Positions 19,816 through 29,380 of a stretch of DNA of 30,336 bases are shown here, piece after piece (the first letter of the stretch is position 1; each line of letters starts with the position of its first letter). The notes below the pieces were generated by a model that did no database searches, was not told where the DNA came from, and was given only the letters and a program-made list of their open reading frames with translations. The position numbers and the translations under genes are program-made. Source of the DNA: Nemertoderma westbladi (lineage: Eukaryota; Xenacoelomorpha; Nemertodermatida; Nemertodermatidae); assembly GCA_032718475.1 (NCBI GenBank), contig JAUCBJ010007406.1:1-30336 (forward strand), read 5' to 3'.

Positions 19816-22800
19816 GCCTGTATTAGGGTGTGTCAAAAAAAAAATTTTGGATTTTGACTGTGCATACCCACTGGATTTGTGCATTTGGGTCAGACAAAAT
19901 TTTTCATCATTTGGCTCAGGTTAAGCCATCCCCCAAGGCGCTTGAAATTGTCAATGTTAATCGAATGGTATATTTTTGAATGAAAAGGCCATCTGTCGGT
20001 TAGGACACTTCAAGTCATCATATGAAGTCCATTTTGGTCTCATTCGAACCACAATAGGCGATTTAGTGGGGGTACATGTGATTATCTAAGTCCTAGTACC
20101 AATATTTTGTAAACCTCAAGCTTAAATTTCGATATTACCAATAAGGGACTCATCAAAGGAGACCCCATTATCAATTTTGAATGTTGTCTTCATTGTAACT
20201 ATAGTGACATGGTTCATAATGACAATAGAAACGAAAATAAAACCGAAAATATTGATATTTAATTTATATTAATTATTAACAATGAATAATAATTGCTATT
20301 TATATTAAATTATTAACCATGAATTAGACAAGTTTCATTTTGAGATGCTTTGGAAAAGTTTGACGATGATATTCAACAATCTGGTACATAAGTTGACGCT
20401 GGACATCATCCCTTGTTAAATCGTTGTTGAAGTCTGTAGCCAACTTTACAGCTCGTTCAGCACAGTCGTTGACTACAGACAATGAATTCACCTTTCTCAT
20501 GGCTGTGATATAATTAGCGTTCTCAGGCCATGATTCCGGTTTGCTTTGAAGGAAATGGGGTTCCAGTTTCAGAGCTTTGAATAGGTTCAGTGACCTTTTT
20601 GTGACAAAGTCTGCTAAGGTCTTGTTCTGGAAACAGTCTGTTGTCTTAAGTGGCAATCTTCTGCTGTCATTTGTATTTTCAGGTTTACTCAGAGCAGACA
20701 CAATCGCTTTCTTCTCTGATACTTCCACCAAAGGAGAGAAAAGTGCCATCCCAACAAGGTCTTCACTTAAGTACCACAGCTGCCCTTTCAGTTTTTCAGA
20801 GCTATACTGGCAATTTCTTTATCTACAACGTGGTACCTTTCAAGTTTCTTGAGTAGCAGTAAGTCATTAATGGGAGCATTACAGCTATCTGGGGCTAAAT
20901 TCCAAGGTACAATATAAATTGTTGCTATAAATAGTACAATACGTTTCAATGAATTCAATTCGTGATGGCTCAAATCAAACTGATCTCGAAAAAGCAAAAT
21001 CTTCAGACAGTATATCCCCGTAACCATCCACCGGGAATGGCTGTATGCTCCAGGAGTCGAAAATTTAGCTTTAGCAGCAGGACAGCCCAGACTGAGAAGT
21101 ACTAAATTAATAAACTCACTATAGTCCTGTCTTGGGGCAGTTTTTCTGGCTAGTATATCAGTTAGTGCTTTACATGTGCTCTCTCTATTATTAGCCAGCC
21201 ACGATTCTTCCTCACTGGATAAGACAAACTGGCCAGTTGTTTTGTCAAGTGACAAGTAACTCTCTTGGTTTATATAGGGCCACTGCTCCTTGAAACGACG
21301 GAAGAGTGGTATTTCTGGACCACATGTTGGGAAATATTTATCGAACACAGCTGACAATACAATAACCTCCAAAATGTGATGTCGGCAAGCTAAGAACAAA
21401 AGTATCTTATCAAAAGCTTTTTGAATTACAGTTATAGCAACAACATTAACTCCAGTATTATAAGCTGTGGTATCAAAACAAAGACCGGCCAACCAGTCAG
21501 AAACACCTTCCCACTCATTAATAAATTTAACAACAGCATTCCCCATAATTGTACCAGTTCCAGCTGGCAAACGGGGTATGCCAAGCAGTTTATATGATCA
21601 TTATTGTCCTGGGCAACTTCAGATGGTATAATTTTACGTCAAAATGTGCGATTACAGGTGTATTTAGGCCTAATAGAAATTTTTTTTCTTTAATTTCTCG
21701 ACCAGTAGATTCCCGGACTGTTTTCCGAGCTCGGGCTATTGAAGAAGCCGATAAAGTAATCGATGTCACATCTACTCCTGCAGCTGTGAGAGCTGGAGTA
21801 ACAACAAACATCGCCACTCGAGGTGATGTTGCTGTTCTTTCCATACTGGCAACGAATTTAGGGTCTTTTATAACAGCAGTTTTATCACTAGTAGTGTAAG
21901 TGCCGGTACTAGTACTTGTAATTTAATCGCTGTCTGGTTCAAGTTGCTGTTTGTGATATTTACTGGGTATAAATTCACCATCATCTCCAGATGCCTCACT
22001 ATTTTCGGATTCACTCAATGTAAGAACGAGACTTTGGGAATCTTTCAGAATTTCAGCTTGCTCTTTGCGTTTCTCCATAGTTAGTTCCCTCTTCAAGATC
22101 CTATTTTTCTTCTCATTGTAAATCTTGTCTTCACCTGACATTACCATCAGTCTCTCTGTCCTCTGGTCCTGAAGGAATGTCAAGTCCTCCTTAATTTTTA
22201 TTTTTTCCAGTGATTTGGCGTGGGCAATATCAAATAGTTTTGACATCCTCAATGAAAAGTTTTTCTCTTTAGCGATTTGAGTTTTGCCTGAGGTCCGAGA
22301 TTTATGTTTTCCAACTGCTGAATATTCATCATGAAGTGCTTTTAGTTTAGCTACAGCGTTTGGCTTTTGTGTTGTTGGCACATTCGCCTTATTATATAAC
22401 AGAATCACTTCATTTATTGTATTAGAGTATCCTACAGGTTTAGTCAGTTTGTTTACTCGAAGATCATAAAATAGTCGACAAAGGACTTGTCCTATAGTAG
22501 GAAGCTGCCTAGGGCTTTCTTCCGACAGAGAAACAGTAGGCTGACCAATGAGCCATATTGCAGTAGATGAACGAGTTTTGTGCAATTCTGCGGTAATAAT
22601 AGCCATGTTTGTTAATATATAATTTGATGCAATATAGGTAGGCCTACTGTAGGCATAGGGGTATGCCTATTGTACAGTACTATATGGAGGTACTGCAGAG
22701 TAGGTAGGTTAGATAAATAATATGCTGTACCTGTCAGCCTGTAGCTTAACTGATAGGCCTAAATTGCAGTGTACTATAACATACACCGGTACAACAGACA

Positions 22801-23254
22801 TTGTGGCACCGTTGTGACAACAAAGTCACAATGGCAAGCAACACAGTCACTGTATCTAGCTAATATATTTTGAAATTACCAATTAACTAAAAATGGCCGA
22901 TTCAATGAAGAAGACCTCAATGTCAATTTTGACTCTTCTTTCCGTAATACAAAGTCAATTTTGGTCTCATTCAAACCGCAATGGCCGATTTAGTGGGGGT
23001 AGATGTGGTTATCAAAGTCTTACAACCATTTTTACCAATTCACCAAGTATTTCTAAGTCTACAAGTGTTCAGCGGTTCCCGGTAAAAATTGCAAATCGAA
23101 AATGCTTTTGGGGGGTGGTTCAACGTCAAAATTTTGGTATGGTATAATGATAAAATATTGTTATTTTTGCATTTGACACAAAGTGGGAGGGTATGCCAAA
23201 ACAAATTCCAACTTTTTTTTTCCTCTATGGAAAGTGACACACTCTAGTCTGTAT
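19816..23254 (-). mobile_element. 3.4-kb cut-and-paste DNA transposon with 8-bp target duplication (hAT-like ends)
   Basis: The left end TAGGGTGTGTC (19824-19834) and the complement of the right end, TAGAGTGTGTC (23236-23246), are inverted repeats with one mismatch. Weaker inverted similarity continues for over 100 bp (shared words GCATACCC, TTTGGAA/TTTTGGA-like and CC(A/C)CCCCC). The outer 8 bases are GCCTGTAT (19816-19823) and GTCTGTAT (23247-23254), a 7/8 target-site duplication. An 8-bp duplication with TAGGGTG-type ends is characteristic of the hAT superfamily. The element is 3423 bp and encloses one disrupted minus-strand gene. It also holds ~70-bp subterminal direct repeats at 20024-20100 and 22959-23030. 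Confidence 0.8.
20324..22606 (-). pseudogene. Disrupted transposase-like gene of a widespread uncharacterised invertebrate family
   Basis: The minus-strand gene starts at 22606 (MAIITAELHKTRSS) and ends at a stop at 20324. It is full-length and intronless but broken: an in-frame TAA at 21923-21925 after EPDSD, two frame changes between about 21570 and 21640, and one base change in an A run near 20790. Pieces in order: a basic N-terminal region with SKLFDIAHA and a coiled, charged, Ser/Glu-rich tail; a segment with SSIARARK; PRLPAGTG; a catalytic-looking LCFDTTAYNTG; CRHHILEV; GAYSHSRWM; and a C-terminal VVNDCAERAVKL. From memory, this motif set marks a family common in invertebrate genomes and usually annotated only as uncharacterised. 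The D..N, CRHH and AER positions resemble the RNase H-fold core of hAT transposases, though no typical hATC domain is seen. Its place inside inverted ends supports a transposase role. Confidence 0.85.
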
Positions 23255-23361
23255 GTATGCCAATATGTGCTCTGCTAGAATACATCCTGCTTCATTGTGA
23301 AGTTGCTGTGTCTTGGTGGGGTCGGAAATTACTGTAGTCTGCAGTTCTTCAGTGTGCCGGT

Positions 23362-23490
23362 AAAAAAAAGCAAACAGTCGGCCGAAGCCGGAGGCGACCC
23401 GAAGGCTCCTCTTTCGATTGCTGCTACCCAAGGGTAGGGGTGGGCGCTACTCCTATCCCAAGATTTGCTCCCAGTTATTTAACTGGTACT
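23362..23490 (-). mobile_element. Second, 5'-truncated SINE copy
   Basis: On the minus strand it runs from a GTACCAGTT.AAT-like start through GGGAGCAAA, TTGGGATAGGAGTAGCGCCC and GAGGAGCCTTCGGGTCGCCT to CCGACTGTTTGC and a short T tract. It matches the body and tail of the SINE at 8991-9235 but lacks the tRNA head. Confidence 0.85.
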
Positions 23491-23503
23491 GTTTACCAGT
23501 CTG

Positions 23504-23517
23504 CCGGTAGAGGGCAA
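23504..23517. promoter_or_regulatory. CTCF-like core within a dispersed repeat (copy 3)
   Basis: CCGGTAGAGGGCAA, with two changes from the other copies, lies in the same GTCTGCCG.TAGAGGGC context next to the SINE copy. Confidence 0.3.
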
Positions 23518-23891
23518 AATGTATGAGGCTCATTCCATGAAAAGGTCATAACTTCCCCACTAATTTCGAAAAATGAGATGTAGCTTTGAATTTATAATTA
23601 TTTTAGGTCAAAATTTATCGTACTTCATGAATTCAGTGCTAAAAATTGTATCAACACAGGTGGTTTCTCAAAAATAGTCGAATTACAAATTATGCACCTG
23701 CTCTGCACAAAATGTGAATAAAAGTGTGCAAAAGTTTCGTTTCCTGTAGGCACTTCCCATGACCAATAAATTAACATTTCTGAGCATGTACCAAATCAAA
23801 AACAAACCCATTTTCGAATTTTTTTGGTTTCATTTAATTTCACCAGTGTTTCATTTCTCTGTAATGAAATCGATAAAGTTAATCATGTGAT

Positions 23892-24620
23892 GTCCCATAC
23901 TTTACCTAAAATAGTGAAATTTGTAGTTTATTTACAGAGATGTAACTCAGCCAGTGGAATGCAAAGCACGTTTGTGTTGCGTCATCGTATAAAACAATTA
24001 GTTTCATCTTCACTCCCTCAGAAATATCATGGCGGCCAATTGAAAATTGTCCCATACTTTACCATTAAAATGGCGATTATATTAGTGCACTGTATTAATG
24101 TAATATGTGAAGCCAGGAGTGTTATGATACTATAAGGTCATAGTCGGCCGTAAGAATATGAGTCTATATCATGAGAATCATTACTCAGTCAACAAATCTT
24201 TGGGTTTATGCATGTAAAGTCCCATACTTTACCAAAAAATAGTGAAATTTTTAATTTATACACAGAGAAGTAGTCTAACGCACCCAATCACCCAGTGGAA
24301 TGCAAAGCACGTTTGTGTTGCGTCATCTTAAGAAACAATTACCTGTAGTTTCATAATCTACTCCCTCAGAAACATCATGACGGCCAATTGAAAATTGTCC
24401 CATACTTTACCATTATAATGGCGATTACATTTTAGTGCACTGTATTAATGTAATATATGAAACCTGGATGGCAGGAGTGTTATAATGCTTTAGGGTGATA
24501 GTAGGGCGAAGCATTAGAAGTATGTATTTGAACTAAGAATCATTCCTCAGTTAACTAATCTTTGAGTTTATGCATGTAAAGTCCTGTAGTTTACAACAAA
24601 TTTCAAAAAATTTAGTTTTT
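23892..24620. repeat. ~330-360-bp tandem duplication with a third partial unit
   Basis: Copies begin at 23892, 24219 and, diverged, 24581 with GTCCCATACTTTACC. The two full copies share long blocks such as CCAGTGGAATGCAAAGCACG and TTTGTGTTGCGTCATC, and both repeat GTCCCATACTTTACC internally (24049, 24397). The open frame across copy 1 is not conserved in copy 2, so coding is unlikely. Confidence 0.9.
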
Positions 24621-24689
24621 TAGCAGATAAGAAGATCGGTAAGTACAGTAATTGATACATTTTCAGAAAAATGGAAAGAATTTCTAAAC

Positions 24690-25130
24690 TTTTCACAAAC
24701 TACATGTGTACCAAGTTTAGTTATATTTCATCAATGATTGGCGGACTTATTTCGCTTTTTATCAAAATTTTAATACTATCGGTATAATTTAATCGATTTA
24801 ATACTATTTAATACTAAACACGATCCAAAGATGCATTAAGTGTAGGGCGGGGGCCGGGGGTTAGACAGCAAACTGACAAAAAAGTTCAAAAACTAATGAT
24901 TAAATTATCATCATTTTGTGTTAGGGATAGTTTTACGATGGCGAAGCATCTTAGATACGAAGGTTGGTGCATTCTTAATTTTTAGAAGAATATGTGCAGG
25001 TGCGCTGAGAACCGTACGTACCGTACGTACGTACCGTACGTACCATACGTATCAAGTTTGGTTTAATTTCATCTATGAATGACCGAGTTATACAGTATTA
25101 GCGATCTAAAATTAGACAGATGAGAGACAA
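24690..25130. repeat. Dispersed repeat copies and a (CGTA)n tract
   Basis: CAAGTTTGGTTTAATTTCAT near 25052 matches CCAAGTTTAGTTATATTTCA near 24710, and AAGTTTGGTTCAATTC near 17085, each followed by an ATGAATG/ATGATTGGCGGA-like segment. The tetranucleotide tract CCGTACGTACCGTACGTACG spans about 25015-25050. Confidence 0.6.
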
Positions 25131-25776
25131 CTCCTCAAAGGCACCCATATGCTAAGACATCGGGTCAATTTGTGGGTCGCCCCACATTTTGCATCCATAT
25201 CTTGTTTGGAAATACTTAGTTGCACTTTAATATCACTAATTATCCAGAAATTACAGTTAGGTTAAGTGTAAGAGACCATTTTGACCATAAAATTCGTACA
25301 GGTCCCGTACTTTACCACACACACCACACTCTAAAAAATTAGCAATGTAGCAATTCGTCTGATATTTTTATTTTTATTTAAGCTTAATAATACAGCTTTA
25401 TCCTAAACATCAACTCAACACCGTTCCTGCACACAATTCGCTAAATTTTAGAATTGAAATCATAAAATAAAAAAAACCATTTCGTACGGATCCGTAGGCC
25501 TACTTTACCTTAATTGGACAAGCTAGTGACTAAGTCCCGCCATAAGCTTCGCGAAATCAAAGCTGATATTTGAAAGTTCAATCCAAGCCCAATTTTGTGC
25601 ACATACTGTATGTGCTGTGGATAACATTGTACAGGCAATCAAAGTTCAAAATTGTGTACGAATGTCCCGTACTTTACTTTGGAATGAGCCATGAAAGTGA
25701 TAACCTTCCCCCTGTTGCCTGTCCCTTTTTCCTTGATCTTAATATGTTTACAGTTAGGGAGCACTACTAGGACACC
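25130..25776. other. Intergenic DNA with two more GTCCCGTACTTTAC words
   Basis: GTCCCGTACTTTAC occurs at 25302 and 25664, a variant of the motif in the upstream tandem duplication. No gene was recognised. Confidence 0.4.
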
Positions 25777-25818
25777 GCGAATGGGGGTGACCGAGTTGCG
25801 AATGTGGGTGGCCGAGTG
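25777..25818. repeat. 21-bp tandem duplication
   Basis: GCGAATGGGGGTGACCGAG is followed by GCGAATGTGGGTGGCCGAG; the two units differ at two or three bases. Confidence 0.7.
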
Positions 25819-25819
25819 G

Positions 25820-27220
25820 CACTAGTTGACTTGAATTTCAATAGAAAATGACAAATATCGGAGCCGAAAGTTTCGTTTTCAAGCCGAACTTTCGAAATAT
25901 AATATGTAATTACAGTAGATGTAAAGCATTTTACATGTTACATTTGTGTAGGCGTGACGTTTACCCACGGTGGAAACCCAGTTTTTTAAACAGCAAGCAG
26001 TTTCATACGGCGCCCCATTTCAACTACTGTACCCTGGACTTGTGGTGAATCTGTAAGTGTTGTCAATGTAATTGGTAATGGCTGTTGTCACCAGCACTTT
26101 ATTATACTTCTAGCTGTTTAGTGGAATGAGTTTCCAAGTATTGCCTAAGGTACAGTATTTTGTATTGCTGTGGTGTACAGTACACACTGTACAGATAATT
26201 ATTGGTTTAGATACAGCTATGGTGGGGCAGGTGAAGAATTACTACAGTAATAATAAAGAATTGCCTTCAAGTAGGATTCGATTAGACCCACCCATAGTGC
26301 CACATAGTAAGTTGTGGTTTACTCAACAACAAAAAAACACGGTTTAGACCAAGGAAACTATAATTATTTCTTTACTTTATTAAAATGTTAAAACTTAAAA
26401 TCACTCTTATCTGTTGGGTTGGCCGATTATAATTTCTGTTATTTTATAAAATTGCCGTACCTTATCTGAATCAGATTTTATATTAATTAATTAATAGCTA
26501 CATATATAACATATAATATTATAATTATTCTGATCTGCTACAATATATCTGCTTCCGCATATATTATATTGCATTAAAATTATCACCTCTAATGCAATTA
26601 CAATGCCGTTAGCAGTTCAATGCAAATGTCACTACTCATAAGCAAGATAAGATTAAACCGCTGCGCACCTGCAGTTGTAAAAGTAGCTCATTTTCTTCGA
26701 AACTAACCGAAGCTGCCGAAAGCGAAAAATTATTCAAGGAATGATATCCGATGGTATTTTGGATGCGATGGCTTCAGCAGTTTGTTCGGATTGCACCGAC
26801 TACCGAAAGGAATCTGTACGGCGGCTGAAATTCCGTAGAAGTCGTACCATGATTTATTGGAATCGGCCCTACAGATACCACCACCGATGTAAAAGGAAGC
26901 TCTTAAGAGGAAACTATGTGGTTTCAGCTGCGTTATTTATACTGTACGTAATGAATGCGCCTCCCCTTCGCGGAATGTTTCTGCAGTTGCAAACCTACAC
27001 GAACTGTTGACCATAGAGCCAAGGATATAATCCCACCAGGCCCTATTCGTGAATGTTTGTTTATCTGGTTTGTGTGCCGCCTCAGACATCGAGCGACGAT
27101 GGTGATGTGTTACAGTCACCTTGGTTACAGTCAACTCTGAACAGGAATTATTGTGGACACTTGGCTACATTCTGAGTGTCACCCCTTACGCCGGCGATAA
27201 CTAAATTGCCTTTGGTGACC
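25820..27220. other. Long stretch without a recognised gene
   Basis: It is AT-rich at 26340-26640. An 89-codon open frame at 26741-27010 (rich in R, Y and C) lies in GC-richer DNA and matches no family I know. It could include exonic sequence of an unseen gene, but support is insufficient. Confidence 0.3.
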
Positions 27221-27227
27221 CTTGCAG

Positions 27228-27282
27228 GGTTGCAGCTATGATAAAGTAACTGGAATGCTGGCTAAATTGGAGATCCTGGCAG
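27228..27282 (+). other. Candidate internal exon
   Basis: A 55-base segment is bounded by an acceptor-like CCCTTGCAG and a strong donor GCAG/GTGAGT. Only one frame is open (GCSYDKVTGMLAKLEILA). No partner exon or protein family was recognised, so this is a splice-signal prediction only. Confidence 0.2.
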
Positions 27283-27289
27283 GTGAGTT

Positions 27290-27639
27290 TTATACTGTAA
27301 TAAACATTATATATTTTATTTACCAATTCATTTTTTCCAATACGTACATATTGGTGAATTCGTGTGCTGGTAACATTGTGCATTGGCGTAGCCATGGGAT
27401 TTAGATGGGAGGGGGCCGGGCCTGGCCTGGCAAAAAATTTGTGAATAAATTTGGATTTATTTAAAAATACAGTATGTTAAGTTTGAACATATTTTCTATG
27501 TCCTGGTAACCGAACTAAAAAATTCGAATAATTTTTACAATAGGACTATAGACCAGCAGGTGCTATGCAGGTATTGTATACAAACAGAAAGGATGAGTCG
27601 ATGAGTGATTTTATCAGATAGAGGGACTTTCTGCAATCA
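27290..27639. other. Intergenic stretch
   Basis: This contains a GC-rich patch GGGGGCCGGGCCTGGCCTGG near 27411-27430, possibly part of a dispersed repeat. No gene was recognised. Confidence 0.35.
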
Positions 27640-27727
27640 AAATGCATCGAAAAATCGACGCAAATGCATCGAAAAATCGACGCAAATGCATCGAAAAATC
27701 GACGCAAATGCATCGAAAAATCGACGC
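27640..27727. repeat. Perfect 22-bp tandem repeat, four copies
   Basis: Four identical units start at 27640, 27662, 27684 and 27706. Each begins AAATGCATCG and ends ATCGACGC, with ATGCAT and TCGA words inside. The lack of any difference implies recent expansion. Confidence 0.97.
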
Positions 27728-28417
27728 AAATAACAACTGATTAGAAAACTCCGCCATTGTAAACCGCCGCTGTAAAGCCACTGTAAATTACTTTAATGTT
27801 TTAAATTAAATAAATGTTCTAAGCCCTCTAAACACCATATTCATGGGTGGGGGGTTTGGGTTGAGGTGGGGGTGGTAACAATATACAGTAACATATAACA
27901 TAACAATTCTGGGGGGGGGGGGGGGGGTATCAGGAAAACACGATAAATTCCTCATTAATAGAGACAGGATCGTTATTACATTGACCCATCATCCTCATCC
28001 TCACACATACCTCATCATCCTACTGCTACTGTATGTATCCAACACTCAACACAAACACAATGTCCTCTATTACCGTATGTACATTACTGGAGTTGAATGA
28101 CTTATGATTAGCCCTGTGCGGCGGTCTTTATACAGTACACATACTCTGCAATGCATGTACTGTAGGCTCTACCTTATTGTATAATTAATAACTTAGGTTG
28201 AACCACTTTGAGGTTACATTAGCTTATACTGTAAACCATAGTATATTAATTAATGAACTAGAAATTTTATTGTGCCAAGTTAGTCAAGATACATTCGATC
28301 AACCATGCAGTTAGACCCACACAGAGCCCTTGACATTTTGGTTAGCGTTAATTAACAGTGGTTTCCACGCAACCAACAATACACAACAAACAATAACTTA
28401 TAAGGGGACGCATTATG
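27728..28417. other. Upstream flank of caveolin, with a 17-base poly-G run
   Basis: G17 at 27911-27927 follows a G-rich patch near 27846-27875. Several CATCATCCT-like words lie at 27985-28020. No gene was recognised. Confidence 0.4.
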
Positions 28418-28425
28418 ATTTGCAT
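28399..28425 (+). promoter_or_regulatory. Possible promoter motifs of caveolin (TATAAGG and ATTTGCAT octamer)
   Basis: TATAAGGG at 28399-28406 and the POU-type octamer ATTTGCAT at 28418-28425 lie 90-115 bases before the start codon. The match is by sequence only. Confidence 0.25.
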
Positions 28426-28512
28426 ATACAGTATTACCATCGCTATTGTTTTCGGATGTAAACCTTTTTTGGTCTTAAATAAATTTCTTGAGAAAAATAC
28501 CAACTTTACACT

Positions 28513-29380
28513 ATGGCCGAAGTTGACTTAGTAAACAGAGATCCCAATGAATTGAATGGATTTGCTAGGGTAAGTTTATATATCATGAATGGTATATACT
28601 GTAATATAATTATATTCAGTACATCATAGAGAATACGACTAACTCACTAACAGTAGGCCTACTGAGACTGTCTAGAATGTCTGGAACTTTATTGGTCGGG
28701 ATGAAAAACAATGATATTTTTTTATATTTGATATATTTGTACTTCACAACATTTTCTAACACAAAGTAACACGAAACAAGCTGATACTATCACTTTCAGG
28801 AGATAAATAATCTCACTTATTTAAACGACTGCAGTATGACCTCTATTGTTTTACGCGAAGAAGTAGGCCTACATTACTAACTGTACTTTTATCTATTAAA
28901 AATCAAACAATTCTTATTGTAATTCACGTTGCTTGTATTTACAACATTGATTTCGGAGGGTGCAAATTAATTTATTAAATTTTATCGAGGTCCATAAAAT
29001 CTTAATCAATCAAATCAATAATTATTCACATAACATTTTCTCCTTAGACATTATTTGAAGATACTCTTGGTGAACCAGAAGGCACTCACTCCATTGATTG
29101 TCTATGGAAGAATTCGGCCAAGTGTTATAACGGAGGCAAAAAGTGTTGCTATCTCTGTCTCAGTACAATTTTCGGGCTTCCGGCTGCCTTGTGTTGGGGA
29201 TGGTCGTTCGCTTGTCTCAGTTTCGAAATGATTTGGTGTGTAACACCGATGATTCGATTCGAGAAGATTGAGTTAGCCGCTATGAAGATCCTCTACCAGG
29301 CGTACGTCAGCACCTTCTGTGACCCAATCTGCGAGAGCTTCGGAAGAATCTTCGGCGATATGAAACTCGCTAAAGGTTGA
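28513..29380 (+). CDS. CAV-like: Caveolin, two exons
   Basis: Exon 1 is 28513-28569 (19 codons, MAEVDLVNRDPNELNGFAR). The intron is 28570-29047, with GTAAGT donor and TTTTCTCCTTAG acceptor, phase 0. Exon 2 is 29048-29377 with stop TGA at 29378-29380. The 129-residue protein carries the caveolin signature FEDTLGEP (about 22-29; family FEDVIAEP) followed by EGTHS and W, then a scaffolding-region equivalent. A long hydrophobic hairpin comes next (about 55-85), and then FCDPICESFGRIF, matching the conserved FCDPLFEA.GKIF. Caveolins insert this hairpin in the inner leaflet and oligomerise to form caveolae. The N-terminal region is shorter than in vertebrate caveolin-1, and exon 1 starts almost at the conserved EVDLVNRDP. 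It is unusually cysteine-rich (about ten), several in positions suited to palmitoylation. An undetected upstream exon is possible. Confidence 0.93.

Noticed and set aside
13663-23246. Functional gene cluster linking V-ATPase E, the sorting nexin and neighbouring elements
   Set aside because: The genes are kilobases apart on mixed strands and separated by repeats, with no shared regulatory sequence seen.
23824-24135. 103-codon open frame
   Set aside because: The second tandem copy does not preserve the frame, so coding selection is not indicated.
25795-25825. tRNA A box (GGGTGGCCGAGTGGCAC)
   Set aside because: No B box or T-arm follows within tRNA distance; it is half of a 21-bp duplication.
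26741-27010. 89-codon open frame
   Set aside because: No family resemblance; recorded only as part of an unassigned stretch.
27640-27727. Regular 22-bp repeats, and the 26-bp array, as CRISPR arrays
   Set aside because: There are no unique spacers between repeats, and the surroundings are clearly animal DNA.
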